DNA from: Nocardioides nematodiphilus
GTDB lineage: Bacteria > Actinomycetota > Actinomycetes > Propionibacteriales > Nocardioidaceae
NCBI RefSeq assembly: GCF_020216525.1
Contig: NZ_JAIWOY010000004.1
Span: 84,924 to 148,923, forward strand
Reading direction: 5' to 3'
DNA length: 64,000 bases
Shown: one piece after another, positions 21,149 to 29,745 of the stretch
Position numbering within the stretch: the first letter of the stretch is position 1
How the letters are laid out: each line of letters opens with the position of its first letter
The notes under the pieces: generated by a model
Database searches by the model: none
Seen by the model: only the letters and a program-made list of their open reading frames with translations
What the model was told of the DNA's origin: nothing
Made by a program: the position numbers and the translations under genes

Positions 21149-22555
21149 ATGGCGACCCGCAAGAAGTCCAGCCTGTTGGCGCAGGGCAAGCAACGGCGCG
21201 AGGGCGGGACCGGCTGGCCATGGCGCGTGCGGCTCTATGGCCCTCGGCCCGGCAGGTCCGGCTACCAGGTGAAGTTCAAGGTGCCCGCCGGCGACGGGGA
21301 GCCCTGGACACCGGTCCTACGGCGTGCCGCCACCGAGGAGGAGGCGCGCAAGATCTTCGCCCAAGCCGAGTGGGCACTCGACACCGAGTCGGATGCGCCG
21401 GTCGGGGCGGACGTACGGGCTTCACGGACGATCAAGGCACTCTCCGAGGCCTTCTTGAAGGACAGCAAGGATCGCGGCAAGGCGCCACGCACGATGGAAG
21501 CCCGTGAGTCGCGAGCCAGGGCACACATCGTGCCGACCATCGGGGACGTGGTCGTGGCGAAATGGCGCGTCGAGCACAGCCGTCAAGTGATGGAGCAAGG
21601 CGGGCGGACGATCTTCTCCGACCGCGGCCGCGAGGACTTGCGCACTCAGATGGCCGCGATGCGCAAGCTCGCCTGGCGACTCGGCTGGCTCGACCGTTCG
21701 ATCGATCCGCTCGACGGGCTGGAGCTGGGGAAGGCGACCGTGCTGCAGGGTGCGACCGAGCACTACGTCGACCCTCGGCTGCGCCCGGAGAAGCGGCAGG
21801 TCAACGCAGTGGCTCACGCCGCCGACGTGCTGTGCGGACCGGACGGGAGCGATCCGCTGCTGACGCGACACCCCATGCTCGGGACCAAGATCCGCGTCGC
21901 AGCCTTCGGCGGCCTGCGACTCGGCGAGCAGAACGGGCTGCGCGCCGTCGACGTCTTCTTCGAGCGCGGGTACGTCCAGGTGAACGGCTCCTGGATCACC
22001 CCACGCGGCGCGCCCGGCTTCCGCGGCCCGGTGAAGAACCACGTCATCCACGAGGTCCCCCTCCCCCAGTCGCTGCTGCGCAACGAGCTGATGCCTCGCG
22101 TCGCGGTGTTGTTAGGGATCCCCGCCGACTCTCCGCTGCAGCGGGTGATCAACGCCCAGGAGGAGGAGCGGCAACGCCGAGTCAACCTCGCCCGCCGCTC
22201 CGGCGATCGGACACTGACGTGGTGGAACTACCCGATCCCGCCGCTCGAGGAACACTGGATCTTCGAGGACACCGTCACCGGTCTGCCGATGCGCCCCGAG
22301 ATGCACAACGACCGCTGGCACCGCATCCGCCGGTGGGTCGACGAGAACGACCCCGAGAACGCCTGGCCCCGCACGATCGTCTACCGAAACCTCCGCCACC
22401 ACGCGGCAACGCGGTGGTTCCACGAGGAGCTCGGCGAACCCTGGGAGGTCGTCGCTCAGTACCTCGGCGACAAGCTCACCACCGTCCTCAACCACTACGT
22501 CCGCGCCGGCGAAGACGCCCTCCGCGACTCGGTCTCCAAGTTGGCGCTGCATTGA
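21149..22555 (+). CDS. int: Tyrosine recombinase/integrase of the element
   Basis: About 468 residues. The N-terminal half contains an arm-binding and SAM-like core-binding region, including RTIKALSEAFLKDSKDRGK. The catalytic domain has R257 (GGLRLGE), R416-H417 (NLRHHAATRW) and the nucleophile Y450 (VLNHYVRAGED). Two usual active-site positions differ: the box II histidine three residues before R416 is Arg413, and the H/W position nine residues before the Tyr is D441. The ATG at 21149 has GGGAGG upstream. The gene is adjacent to attL and reads into the element. Related actinobacterial integrases may share these substitutions, so activity is still likely. Confidence 0.9.
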   Translation: MATRKKSSLLAQGKQRREGGTGWPWRVRLYGPRPGRSGYQVKFKVPAGDGEPWTPVLRRAATEEEARKIFAQAEWALDTESDAPVGADVRASRTIKALSEAFLKDSKDRGKAPRTMEARESRARAHIVPTIGDVVVAKWRVEHSRQVMEQGGRTIFSDRGREDLRTQMAAMRKLAWRLGWLDRSIDPLDGLELGKATVLQGATEHYVDPRLRPEKRQVNAVAHAADVLCGPDGSDPLLTRHPMLGTKIRVAAFGGLRLGEQNGLRAVDVFFERGYVQVNGSWITPRGAPGFRGPVKNHVIHEVPLPQSLLRNELMPRVAVLLGIPADSPLQRVINAQEEERQRRVNLARRSGDRTLTWWNYPIPPLEEHWIFEDTVTGLPMRPEMHNDRWHRIRRWVDENDPENAWPRTIVYRNLRHHAATRWFHEELGEPWEVVAQYLGDKLTTVLNHYVRAGEDALRDSVSKLALH

Positions 22556-22561
22556 CCACCC

Positions 22562-23764
22562 CTACAGCTTCGCGAGCCGGGTCAAGGTCTTTTGATGCTC
22601 ATGCACAAAGTCGCGAGCAGTCGGCTGATCGCTGTAGAACGCAGCAGAATCGATGCCGTGGTCCTCGTCGAGACGCAGGTCTGCCCGAATCTTGTGAACG
22701 GTGCTCCTGTCAGCCTCTCGACCGTCGTCGCGATACGCAACCTGGGTACGGAGCGACCTGCGCTTGGGGATGCCTAGAAGGCCGCGTCCGGACACAACGC
22801 GGGTGATGTTGATCCGATTGCCGACGCCCGGTGCGGGCTCGATAACGCAGTCATAGTTCGCAAGTAACCGTCGCAGCTGGAGCCACTTCATTGGCTGTTC
22901 GCCGCGCTGCACGCGTCGACTATTCGCCTTGATCCACGCCGCGATGAGCAGCGCCTCACGGTCGGCCATCTCGGAACTGCCAGCGGGGACGAGGCCGTGC
23001 TGTGCGACCCGAAGGACGAATCGAAAGAGGTCGTCCTCGTGGCAGGTCAGCAGCAGGTCGTGGCGATCCAGGAAGACGAGCATCGCAACGAGCGCAGTCC
23101 TCTTGTTTCCGTTGTGGAACGGATGATTGTGAATCACAGAATGAAGCAATGCAGCGCCGGCCATCTCAACTGACTCGTACTTGCGCACCTCCCCGAACGT
23201 CGTCTGCGGCCTAAAGGCCGATGACTCGAGCAGATCCCATTCACGGACGCCACACGGATCACCGAACGGGTCCTCCGTTCCGGCGAATTCCTCGATCAGC
23301 ACGCCGTGCACTGCATCAAGTTCGACGGCTGAGAGATAGTCCAACTCTCTGGCGCGACCGATCGTCTTCCAGACCACCGGCGTCATCTCCGGAGGCTTAG
23401 CCGGGCGCGCCCGGTTGGTGACCAGAGGTGATGCGCTCGCTCGGGCGTACTGCTTCAGCTTCGCGGGCGCTCCCTTGGGGAGCGTGCGTGCGCGATCGGA
23501 GACATCGATCTGGAGCCGCACCATTAGATCGGCCCAATCCTGGTCGTCGAGGCCGAGCAACCCCTTCCAATACGAAGGTGAGGCAAGTTGTTTCGCGAGC
23601 GCCAAACCCAGTGCACGACGAGCTACAGGCAGCGCACGGTCGGGAACCACGGACGACGCACCGTCGAGGTCATCGAGGCCCGCATCCCATAGCGCCACCA
23701 AGGTCTCATCTAGGTCGAGGCCGGCCTCTTGCGCGAGGTCCGCAACCCGTGCGCTTCTGCTCAT
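22562..23764 (-). CDS. Fic/Doc-family protein associated with the type I RM operon
   Basis: About 400 residues. The Fic core at about 160-250 has HPFHNGNKRTA (from H214). The GNK form resembles Doc-type enzymes, which phosphorylate targets such as EF-Tu, whereas AMPylating Fic proteins usually have GNGR. No canonical (S/T)xxxE(G/N) inhibitory motif is obvious. The N-terminal about 50 residues (RVADLAQEAGLDLDETLVAL) resemble the IF2 N-terminal or MerR-like helical module. A C-terminal helical domain contains LRRLLANYDCVIEPAPGVG. It is 44 bp downstream of hsdR on the same strand, so it is probably the last gene of hsdM-hsdS-hsdR-fic. Such Fic genes recur with type I systems, perhaps as a back-up abortive function. 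Confidence 0.82.
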   Translation of the reverse strand: MSRSARVADLAQEAGLDLDETLVALWDAGLDDLDGASSVVPDRALPVARRALGLALAKQLASPSYWKGLLGLDDQDWADLMVRLQIDVSDRARTLPKGAPAKLKQYARASASPLVTNRARPAKPPEMTPVVWKTIGRARELDYLSAVELDAVHGVLIEEFAGTEDPFGDPCGVREWDLLESSAFRPQTTFGEVRKYESVEMAGAALLHSVIHNHPFHNGNKRTALVAMLVFLDRHDLLLTCHEDDLFRFVLRVAQHGLVPAGSSEMADREALLIAAWIKANSRRVQRGEQPMKWLQLRRLLANYDCVIEPAPGVGNRINITRVVSGRGLLGIPKRRSLRTQVAYRDDGREADRSTVHKIRADLRLDEDHGIDSAAFYSDQPTARDFVHEHQKTLTRLAKL

Positions 23765-23808
23765 GACGCATCCGCCACTACCGGATGCAGCTCTCGAACG
23801 TGATGCAT

Positions 23809-26800
23809 CTACGCCAGCCCAGCGTAACGTTCGAAGAACTCGATGAGCTTCCCGAGCACGCGACCCTTCTTGGCCGCGTGATTGTTGTCCTTTGAGAAGC
23901 GCGAGGCGGGCGGCAGGATCCGCGTTATCGCGGTACCGCTCGTCGGCACGGCGCCGTCACGGAATGCATCGGCCACGAAGGTGCGCGTCTCGTCGGCCTT
24001 GAGCGCCTCGTCAGCGATGAGCTCGTCGAGCTCCGACTCGCGCCGCTCGGCGATGAACTGACGCCAGTCGTCGCCGACGTTGTCGCCGACCGACTGCGAG
24101 TCGACGAAGGCCATGATCAGGTCGCGCTTGTTGCGCAGGGTCGGGCTGGCGTCGATGGCCTTCTCGATGTCCACGACCTGGCCGACTGTCTCCCGGCCGG
24201 CTACCTTCGCCTCGCGCCACTTCCCGACCAGCATGAGGATGTAGTCGATGTTGACCTCGACCTGCTTGACAAGCTCGATCTCGAAGACGACGTCGTCGAG
24301 GATCGACTCCTTCTCCTTCTTCTCGCTCTTGCGGTGCTTCTCCCACAAGGCGTTGTAGATGCTGGTGTAGTTCTGCAGGTCGCGCGGCGACAGAGCGTCG
24401 TCCGCGGCGAACTCGTCGAACGAAGTCAGGATGTTGCGCAACTTCAGGAGCTCGCCAAACAACACGACGAACCGCTTCTCGGCCGCCTCGCCAAACGGCT
24501 CCTCCCCCGGTGGCGTCGTCTCGAGCAGCACCCCGACGACCTTGTCGTAGGCCGTCTTGTAGTCCTGGTAGGGCTTGAGCAGCACGACGCCGCGGGCCTC
24601 GCGGTTGCCGAAGAGCGCGAGTGCGTCGTCGACAGCCTTCTCGAGGTTCCGGAAGCAGACGATGTTGCCGTATGCCTTGACGGAGTTGAGGATCCGGTTG
24701 GTGCGGCTGAACGCCTGGATCAGGCCGTGGGACTTGAGGTTCTTGTCTACCCAGAGCGTGTTGAGGGTGGTCGCGTCGAAGCCGGTGAGGAACATGTTGA
24801 CGACGAGCACGAGGTCGACGCTGCGGTCCTTCACCCGCTTGGCAAGGTCCTTGTAGTAGTTCTCGAACTTCGCCGACGAGGTGTCGTACGACGTCCCAAA
24901 GGTAGCGTTGTAGTCAGAGATCGCCTTCTCGAGGAAGTCCCGCGAAGAACCGTCGAGCCGCTCGGCGTCCATCGCCTCGTCGCCCAGGATCTCGCCGTCT
25001 TCGACCTCCTCGTTGGCGCTGTAACTGAAGATGGTGGCGACCTTCAGCGGCTGGTACGCCGGGTCGGCGGCCTTGCGGGCGGCCTGCTGCCTCTCGAACT
25101 CGAGGTAGTACGCCTTGAGCGCAGGGATGGAGGCGGTGGCAAACATCGAGTTGAAGCCGCGGACCCGCTTCTCACCGAGGTTGTAACCCTGGCCACGCAT
25201 GGTCTTGGTGTCGAAGTGGTCGAGGACGTAGCTCACGTTCTGGCTGACCCGCTCGGGCGCAAGCATTACCTCTTCGGTGTTGATCGCCTCCACGTCCTTG
25301 TCGCTCACATGGTCGGCGACCTTGACGGTCTTGAGGTACGAGACCCGGAAGGGCAGCACGTTCCCATCGTTGATGGCGTCGACGATCGTGTAGGTGTGCA
25401 ACCGGTCGCCGAAGACCGCTTCGGTGGTGTCGAGCTTCGCGCCTGTCGCGTTCTCGGGGAAGATCGGCGTGCCGGTGAAGCCGAAGAGGTGATACCGCTT
25501 GAACGCCTTGCGAATCGCGGTGCCCATGTCACCGAACTGGCTGCGATGGCACTCGTCGAAGATCACGACGATGTGTCCGCCGAAGACGACGTGGCCTCGA
25601 CTGTGCCCGATGAACCGGAACAGCTTCTGGATGGTCGTCACGATGATCCGTGAGTTCGGGTTCTCGAGCTGCCGTGTGAGCTCGGCGGTCGACCTCGAGC
25701 CGTTGACCGAGTCCTTCTCGAAGCGGTTGTACTCCAGCATCGTTTGGTAGTCGAGGTCCTTGCGGTCGACCACGAAGAGGACCTTGTCGACGCCCTCCAT
25801 ACGCGAGGCGAGCTGCGCGGTCTTGAACGACGTGAGCGTCTTGCCGGAGCCGGTGGTGTGCCAGATGTAGCCGCCAGCGGCGGTGGAGCCGAGCTGCTTC
25901 ATGGTGGTCGAGGTGACCACGCGCTGCAGGATTTTTTCCGCCGCGACGATCTGGTAGGGCCGCATGACGAGCAACGTTCGGGAGACGTCGAAGACGCAGT
26001 ACTTGGTGAGCACGTTGAGCAAGGTGTGCTTGGCGAAGAACGTCTTGGTAAAGGCGGTCAGGTCGCCGATGCGCTTGTTGTTCGCGTCGGTCCACCACGA
26101 CGTGAACTCGAAGGTGTTCGAGGTTTGCTTCTTGCCGCGCCGACCGCCCTCGGACTCCGCGATCCGGCGAGCGCGGGTGGTGTTGGCGTAGTACTTCGTG
26201 TGCGTGCCGTTGGAGATCACGAAGAGCTGGACGTACTCGAAGAGACCGGCGTCGGCCCAGAAGGACTCCCGCTGGTAGCGGTTGATCTGGTTGAACGCCT
26301 CCTTGAGCGCGACGCCGCGGCGCTTGATCTCGACGTGCACCAGCGGGAGGCCGTTGACCAGGACCGTGACGTCGTAGCGGTGCTGCCGCTCGACGCCACC
26401 ACCTTCACCAACCGACTCGTACTGGTTGATGACCTGGACCCGATTGTTGTGGATGTTCGACTTATCGATCAGTTTGATGTTCTTGCTGGTGCCGTCGTCT
26501 CGGAGCAGGACCTGGATCGGGTCCTCTTGGATGCGGGCGGTCTTCTCGACGATGCCCTCGTTCTTCACTGCGACCTTCTCAGCGAAGAACCGCGCCCACT
26601 CGTCGTCGCTGAATGTGACCTCGTTCAAGATCTCCAGCTGCGTTCGCAGGTTGGCTTCGAGGTCGGCCGCCGAGGTGATCATCAGGCGCTCGTAGGCCTG
26701 CGACTGAAGCTGCTCGATGAATTCCTGCTCAAGCGCCGCCTCGGACTGGTAGCTCTGGGCGCTCGCCAGGTCCGGCACGTACGCCGCAACAACTGTGGAC

Positions 26801-26856
26801 TCGTCGGAGACAGCGATCGGCTCGTAGCGCAGTGACGAGTCAGGAGCCTCCGTCAT
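23809..26856 (-). CDS. hsdR: Type I restriction enzyme, R subunit
   Basis: About 1015 residues. The N-terminal nuclease domain has an E-x-K element in LVHVEIKRRGVAL (about residue 177-181). The SF2 translocase follows with Walker A WHTTGSGKTLTSF and the DEAD-box-type VIFDECHRSQF, then a helicase C domain with FLTGFDATTLNTLWVDK. The C-terminal helical region is for complex assembly. It cleaves unmodified DNA after ATP-driven translocation as part of an R2M2S complex. The start overlaps the hsdS stop by ATGA, so the three subunits are translationally coupled. Confidence 0.95.
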   Translation of the reverse strand: MTEAPDSSLRYEPIAVSDESTVVAAYVPDLASAQSYQSEAALEQEFIEQLQSQAYERLMITSAADLEANLRTQLEILNEVTFSDDEWARFFAEKVAVKNEGIVEKTARIQEDPIQVLLRDDGTSKNIKLIDKSNIHNNRVQVINQYESVGEGGGVERQHRYDVTVLVNGLPLVHVEIKRRGVALKEAFNQINRYQRESFWADAGLFEYVQLFVISNGTHTKYYANTTRARRIAESEGGRRGKKQTSNTFEFTSWWTDANNKRIGDLTAFTKTFFAKHTLLNVLTKYCVFDVSRTLLVMRPYQIVAAEKILQRVVTSTTMKQLGSTAAGGYIWHTTGSGKTLTSFKTAQLASRMEGVDKVLFVVDRKDLDYQTMLEYNRFEKDSVNGSRSTAELTRQLENPNSRIIVTTIQKLFRFIGHSRGHVVFGGHIVVIFDECHRSQFGDMGTAIRKAFKRYHLFGFTGTPIFPENATGAKLDTTEAVFGDRLHTYTIVDAINDGNVLPFRVSYLKTVKVADHVSDKDVEAINTEEVMLAPERVSQNVSYVLDHFDTKTMRGQGYNLGEKRVRGFNSMFATASIPALKAYYLEFERQQAARKAADPAYQPLKVATIFSYSANEEVEDGEILGDEAMDAERLDGSSRDFLEKAISDYNATFGTSYDTSSAKFENYYKDLAKRVKDRSVDLVLVVNMFLTGFDATTLNTLWVDKNLKSHGLIQAFSRTNRILNSVKAYGNIVCFRNLEKAVDDALALFGNREARGVVLLKPYQDYKTAYDKVVGVLLETTPPGEEPFGEAAEKRFVVLFGELLKLRNILTSFDEFAADDALSPRDLQNYTSIYNALWEKHRKSEKKEKESILDDVVFEIELVKQVEVNIDYILMLVGKWREAKVAGRETVGQVVDIEKAIDASPTLRNKRDLIMAFVDSQSVGDNVGDDWRQFIAERRESELDELIADEALKADETRTFVADAFRDGAVPTSGTAITRILPPASRFSKDNNHAAKKGRVLGKLIEFFERYAGLA

Positions 26857-28097
26857 GCCGCTTCCTCAAAGGTCAGGAGCTTGTCGCGGTAGTACTCGTA
26901 CTGCCTGCGGCGGGCCTCGATCTCGGCCGGCAGATTGATCGACAAGTCAGTCACCAGCGAGTCGAACTTGTTGAGCAGGGAAGCGATTCGAAGCTGGTCC
27001 GCCAGAGAGGGGATCGGAACTTGGACCTTCGCGAGCCGAGCCTTCGAGACGTTAAACCTCGTCACACCGCTGGCAGTTCGAACAAGCTCCGAGCGCATGG
27101 GGCCAGATCGAAAGAGGTGCTTACTGAACTCAGGATCAAGTTCGCCTGGCTGGTGCGGTCGGAATCCGATGCAGAAGCTGTTGAGGTACAGCGGGCCATC
27201 GGGCTCCGTGGTCACTACCGACGACATCGCTACGTCGGCAGCAGACTCAGACGATCCCGTGAAGACGACGTCCCCGCGCTGGAGCGACCGCTGGCGCTCG
27301 CCCGGACCAACCCGCACGAAGTCTTCACGCCGGGTGTCGACCGCGAGATTGTTGAAGACGTTGACATACGACACGAAGCGCGCGTTGCCATCGGAGAAGT
27401 CCGCTTTCGACTTGCCGGTGAGCCCTCCGAAGATGGACCCGAGGTCACCCATGGGAACCCACCGGACACCCGCCTCTTCAGGTAGGCTTAGCATCTCATC
27501 GCGATAGAACGCGTACTGCTGGGCCCGGCGGTCATGCTCCGCCTGAAGGCTTAGCTTCAGACCCGCGTGGAGCGACTCGAGTTTGTCAAGAACCTCAACC
27601 AATTCGCGCTGAACCTCGAGTGGTGGCAGTGGGACCACGAGGGATTCGAACTTCTTGCGAGACACGTACGCAAGTGTCGCGGCATTCGACGACGCCGTCA
27701 GTCGGTCCGTCATCGTGTGCAGCAAGTGAAGCAAGAAGCGATTAAGAATCTTGGGCCCGCAGACAAGGCCAATGAAGGTCTGATTCGTAACGAGTGGCCG
27801 AGACACGATGGCGTACCGCCCGATGGAGGCCCCGCTACACGCGGCGATGACCGTCCCGGCCGGCATGACCTTAAGGTTCATCGCTCTTACAACTTCCTCC
27901 GATACCGCGAGCCTGGATGCGGAAACTGACAGGTCCGTCCCTCGAATGTCCTCAATTCGGCACCACGGGATATCACCATCGAAGACCTGCGGTCGGTCCC
28001 TCATAGGAACGATGAAGTCGTCACATACCTCGGAGAGCGGGACGTGCGGGACACCATCCGGGCAATGCTCGATGAGCAGGTCGTGGAGGCGGCTCAT
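26853..28097 (-). CDS. hsdS: Type I restriction-modification specificity subunit
   Basis: About 414 residues with two target-recognition domains (about 1-170 and 200-370) separated by conserved helical spacers, for example [22 protein letters not shown] and the C-terminal [19 protein letters not shown]. It sets the bipartite DNA sequence recognised by both methylation and restriction complexes. It overlaps hsdM and hsdR by 4 bp each. The target sequence cannot be predicted by eye. Codon and base use is more AT-rich in parts of the recognition domains than in hsdM, as expected for a gene that exchanges these segments. Confidence 0.92.
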   Translation of the reverse strand: MSRLHDLLIEHCPDGVPHVPLSEVCDDFIVPMRDRPQVFDGDIPWCRIEDIRGTDLSVSASRLAVSEEVVRAMNLKVMPAGTVIAACSGASIGRYAIVSRPLVTNQTFIGLVCGPKILNRFLLHLLHTMTDRLTASSNAATLAYVSRKKFESLVVPLPPLEVQRELVEVLDKLESLHAGLKLSLQAEHDRRAQQYAFYRDEMLSLPEEAGVRWVPMGDLGSIFGGLTGKSKADFSDGNARFVSYVNVFNNLAVDTRREDFVRVGPGERQRSLQRGDVVFTGSSESAADVAMSSVVTTEPDGPLYLNSFCIGFRPHQPGELDPEFSKHLFRSGPMRSELVRTASGVTRFNVSKARLAKVQVPIPSLADQLRIASLLNKFDSLVTDLSINLPAEIEARRRQYEYYRDKLLTFEEAA

Positions 28098-29665
28098 GAA
28101 CCTTCCTCCAACTCAGCAACGATCGCATCGATCTCATCCCGCAGAGCGGCTTGGCGCTCAACTGCTCGCGCGATCTCGGCGTTGAGCGCCTTGATGTCAA
28201 TGGCTACACGGGTGTCCTCGGCCTGCACGTATGAACTGACCGCGATGTTGTAACCGTTCTCCGCGATCGTCTCGTGGTCGACCAGCATCGCGAAGTGGGC
28301 GACGTTCTCCCGCGTGCTGAAGGCGTCGAGGATCTTCTGCTGGTGATCGGCGGTCAGCTTGTTCTTGTTGCCCTGACGCGTGAACCCGGCCGAAGCATCG
28401 ATGAACAGCACCTTGCTGTCGGTCTTCGACTTCTTGAGCACGATGACGCAGGTCGCAATCGTCGTACCGAAGAAGAGATCCGGTGGGAGCTGGATGACCG
28501 CGTCGACGTAGTTGTTGTCGACGAGGTACTTGCGAATCTTCTGCTCCGCTCCCCCGCGATAGAGCACGCCAGGAAACTCGACGATGGCCGCGGTGCCGTC
28601 GACCGCGAGCCACGACAGCATGTGCATCGTGAAGGCGAGGTCGGCCTTCGACTTCGGCGCAAGGACCCCAGCCGGCGCGTAGCGCTCGTCGTTGATCAGC
28701 AGCGGGTTCGCGTCGCCCTCCCACTTGATGGAGTACGGCGGGTTGGACACGATCGCCTCGAACGGCTCGTCGTCCCAGTGCGCCGGGTCGATCAGGGTGT
28801 CGCCGTGGGCGATATCGAACTGCTCGTAGTTGATGTCGTGCAGGAACATGTTGATCCGGCAGAGGTTGTATGTGGTCAGGTTGATCTCCTGGCCGAAGAA
28901 GCCCTTGCGGACCCCGCCTGGCAGCACCTTGTTGAACTTCAGCAGCAGCGAGCCAGAGCCGCACGCCGGGTCGTAAACCTTGTTGATCTCGGTCTTGCCG
29001 ACTACGGTGATCCGCGCGAGGAGTTCCGAGACCTCCTGGGGCGTGTAGTACTCGCCGCCGGACTTGCCGGCGTTCGCGGCGTACATGCCCATGAGGTACT
29101 CGTAGGCGTCGCCGAACGCGTCGATGGTGTTGTGCGTGAAGCCATCGTTGCCGAAGTTCAGGTCACCGATCGCGTCGAGCAGTTTCACCAGCTTCTCGTT
29201 GCGCTTCGCGACCGTCGGGCCGAGCTTGCCGCTGTTGACGTCGACGTCGGCGAAGAGGCCCTTGATGTCGTCCTCGGAGTCGGCGCCAACCGCGGATGCC
29301 TCGATGTTGGTGAAGACCCGAGACAGGGTCTCGTTGAGGTTCTCGTCGTTGCGAGCCCGCTCGCGAACGTTGGCGAACAGGTCCTGGGGCAAGATGAAGA
29401 ACCCCTTCTCGTTCACCACCTCCGCGCGGGCCTGCTCGGCGTCCGCGTTGCTCAGACAGCGGTAGTCGAAGTCCGTCTCGCCTGCCTTGTGCTCCGCGTC
29501 GTTGAGATAGGCGGTCAGATTCTCCGAAATGAAGCGGTAGAAGAGCATCCCGAGGACGTAGGCCTTGAAGTCCCAGCCGTCGACGCTGCCGCGCATGTCG
29601 TTGGCGATACGCCAGATGGTCTTGTGGAGCTCGGCCCGTTCAGCTTCTTTGATCATCTGACTCAC
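28094..29665 (-). CDS. hsdM: Type I restriction-modification DNA methyltransferase
   Basis: About 523 residues. The N-terminal HsdM helical domain ([29 protein letters not shown]) is followed by an N6-adenine methyltransferase domain with SAM motif [11 protein letters not shown] and catalytic motif [12 protein letters not shown]. It methylates adenine in the hsdS target to protect self DNA. The start is GTG 29665 or ATG 29656; neither has a strong ribosome binding site, and a longer extension to 29710 lacks family-like sequence. It is the first gene of the operon and divergent from the GmrSD-like gene across about 80 bp. Confidence 0.95.
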   Translation of the reverse strand: MSQMIKEAERAELHKTIWRIANDMRGSVDGWDFKAYVLGMLFYRFISENLTAYLNDAEHKAGETDFDYRCLSNADAEQARAEVVNEKGFFILPQDLFANVRERARNDENLNETLSRVFTNIEASAVGADSEDDIKGLFADVDVNSGKLGPTVAKRNEKLVKLLDAIGDLNFGNDGFTHNTIDAFGDAYEYLMGMYAANAGKSGGEYYTPQEVSELLARITVVGKTEINKVYDPACGSGSLLLKFNKVLPGGVRKGFFGQEINLTTYNLCRINMFLHDINYEQFDIAHGDTLIDPAHWDDEPFEAIVSNPPYSIKWEGDANPLLINDERYAPAGVLAPKSKADLAFTMHMLSWLAVDGTAAIVEFPGVLYRGGAEQKIRKYLVDNNYVDAVIQLPPDLFFGTTIATCVIVLKKSKTDSKVLFIDASAGFTRQGNKNKLTADHQQKILDAFSTRENVAHFAMLVDHETIAENGYNIAVSSYVQAEDTRVAIDIKALNAEIARAVERQAALRDEIDAIVAELEEGS

Positions 29666-29745
29666 GAGCCGAAGTCTGTCAGGGCGAGCCGACAGGATCG
29701 GCAGAACCACCCGAATCGACTGCTCTCAGCACTAGCCTGCAGAAG

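Noticed and set aside
28094..29710. Longer HsdM N-terminus starting at 29710
   Set aside because: The extra residues do not resemble the HsdM family, whose homology starts at [15 protein letters not shown]; a start at 29665 or 29656 is preferred.
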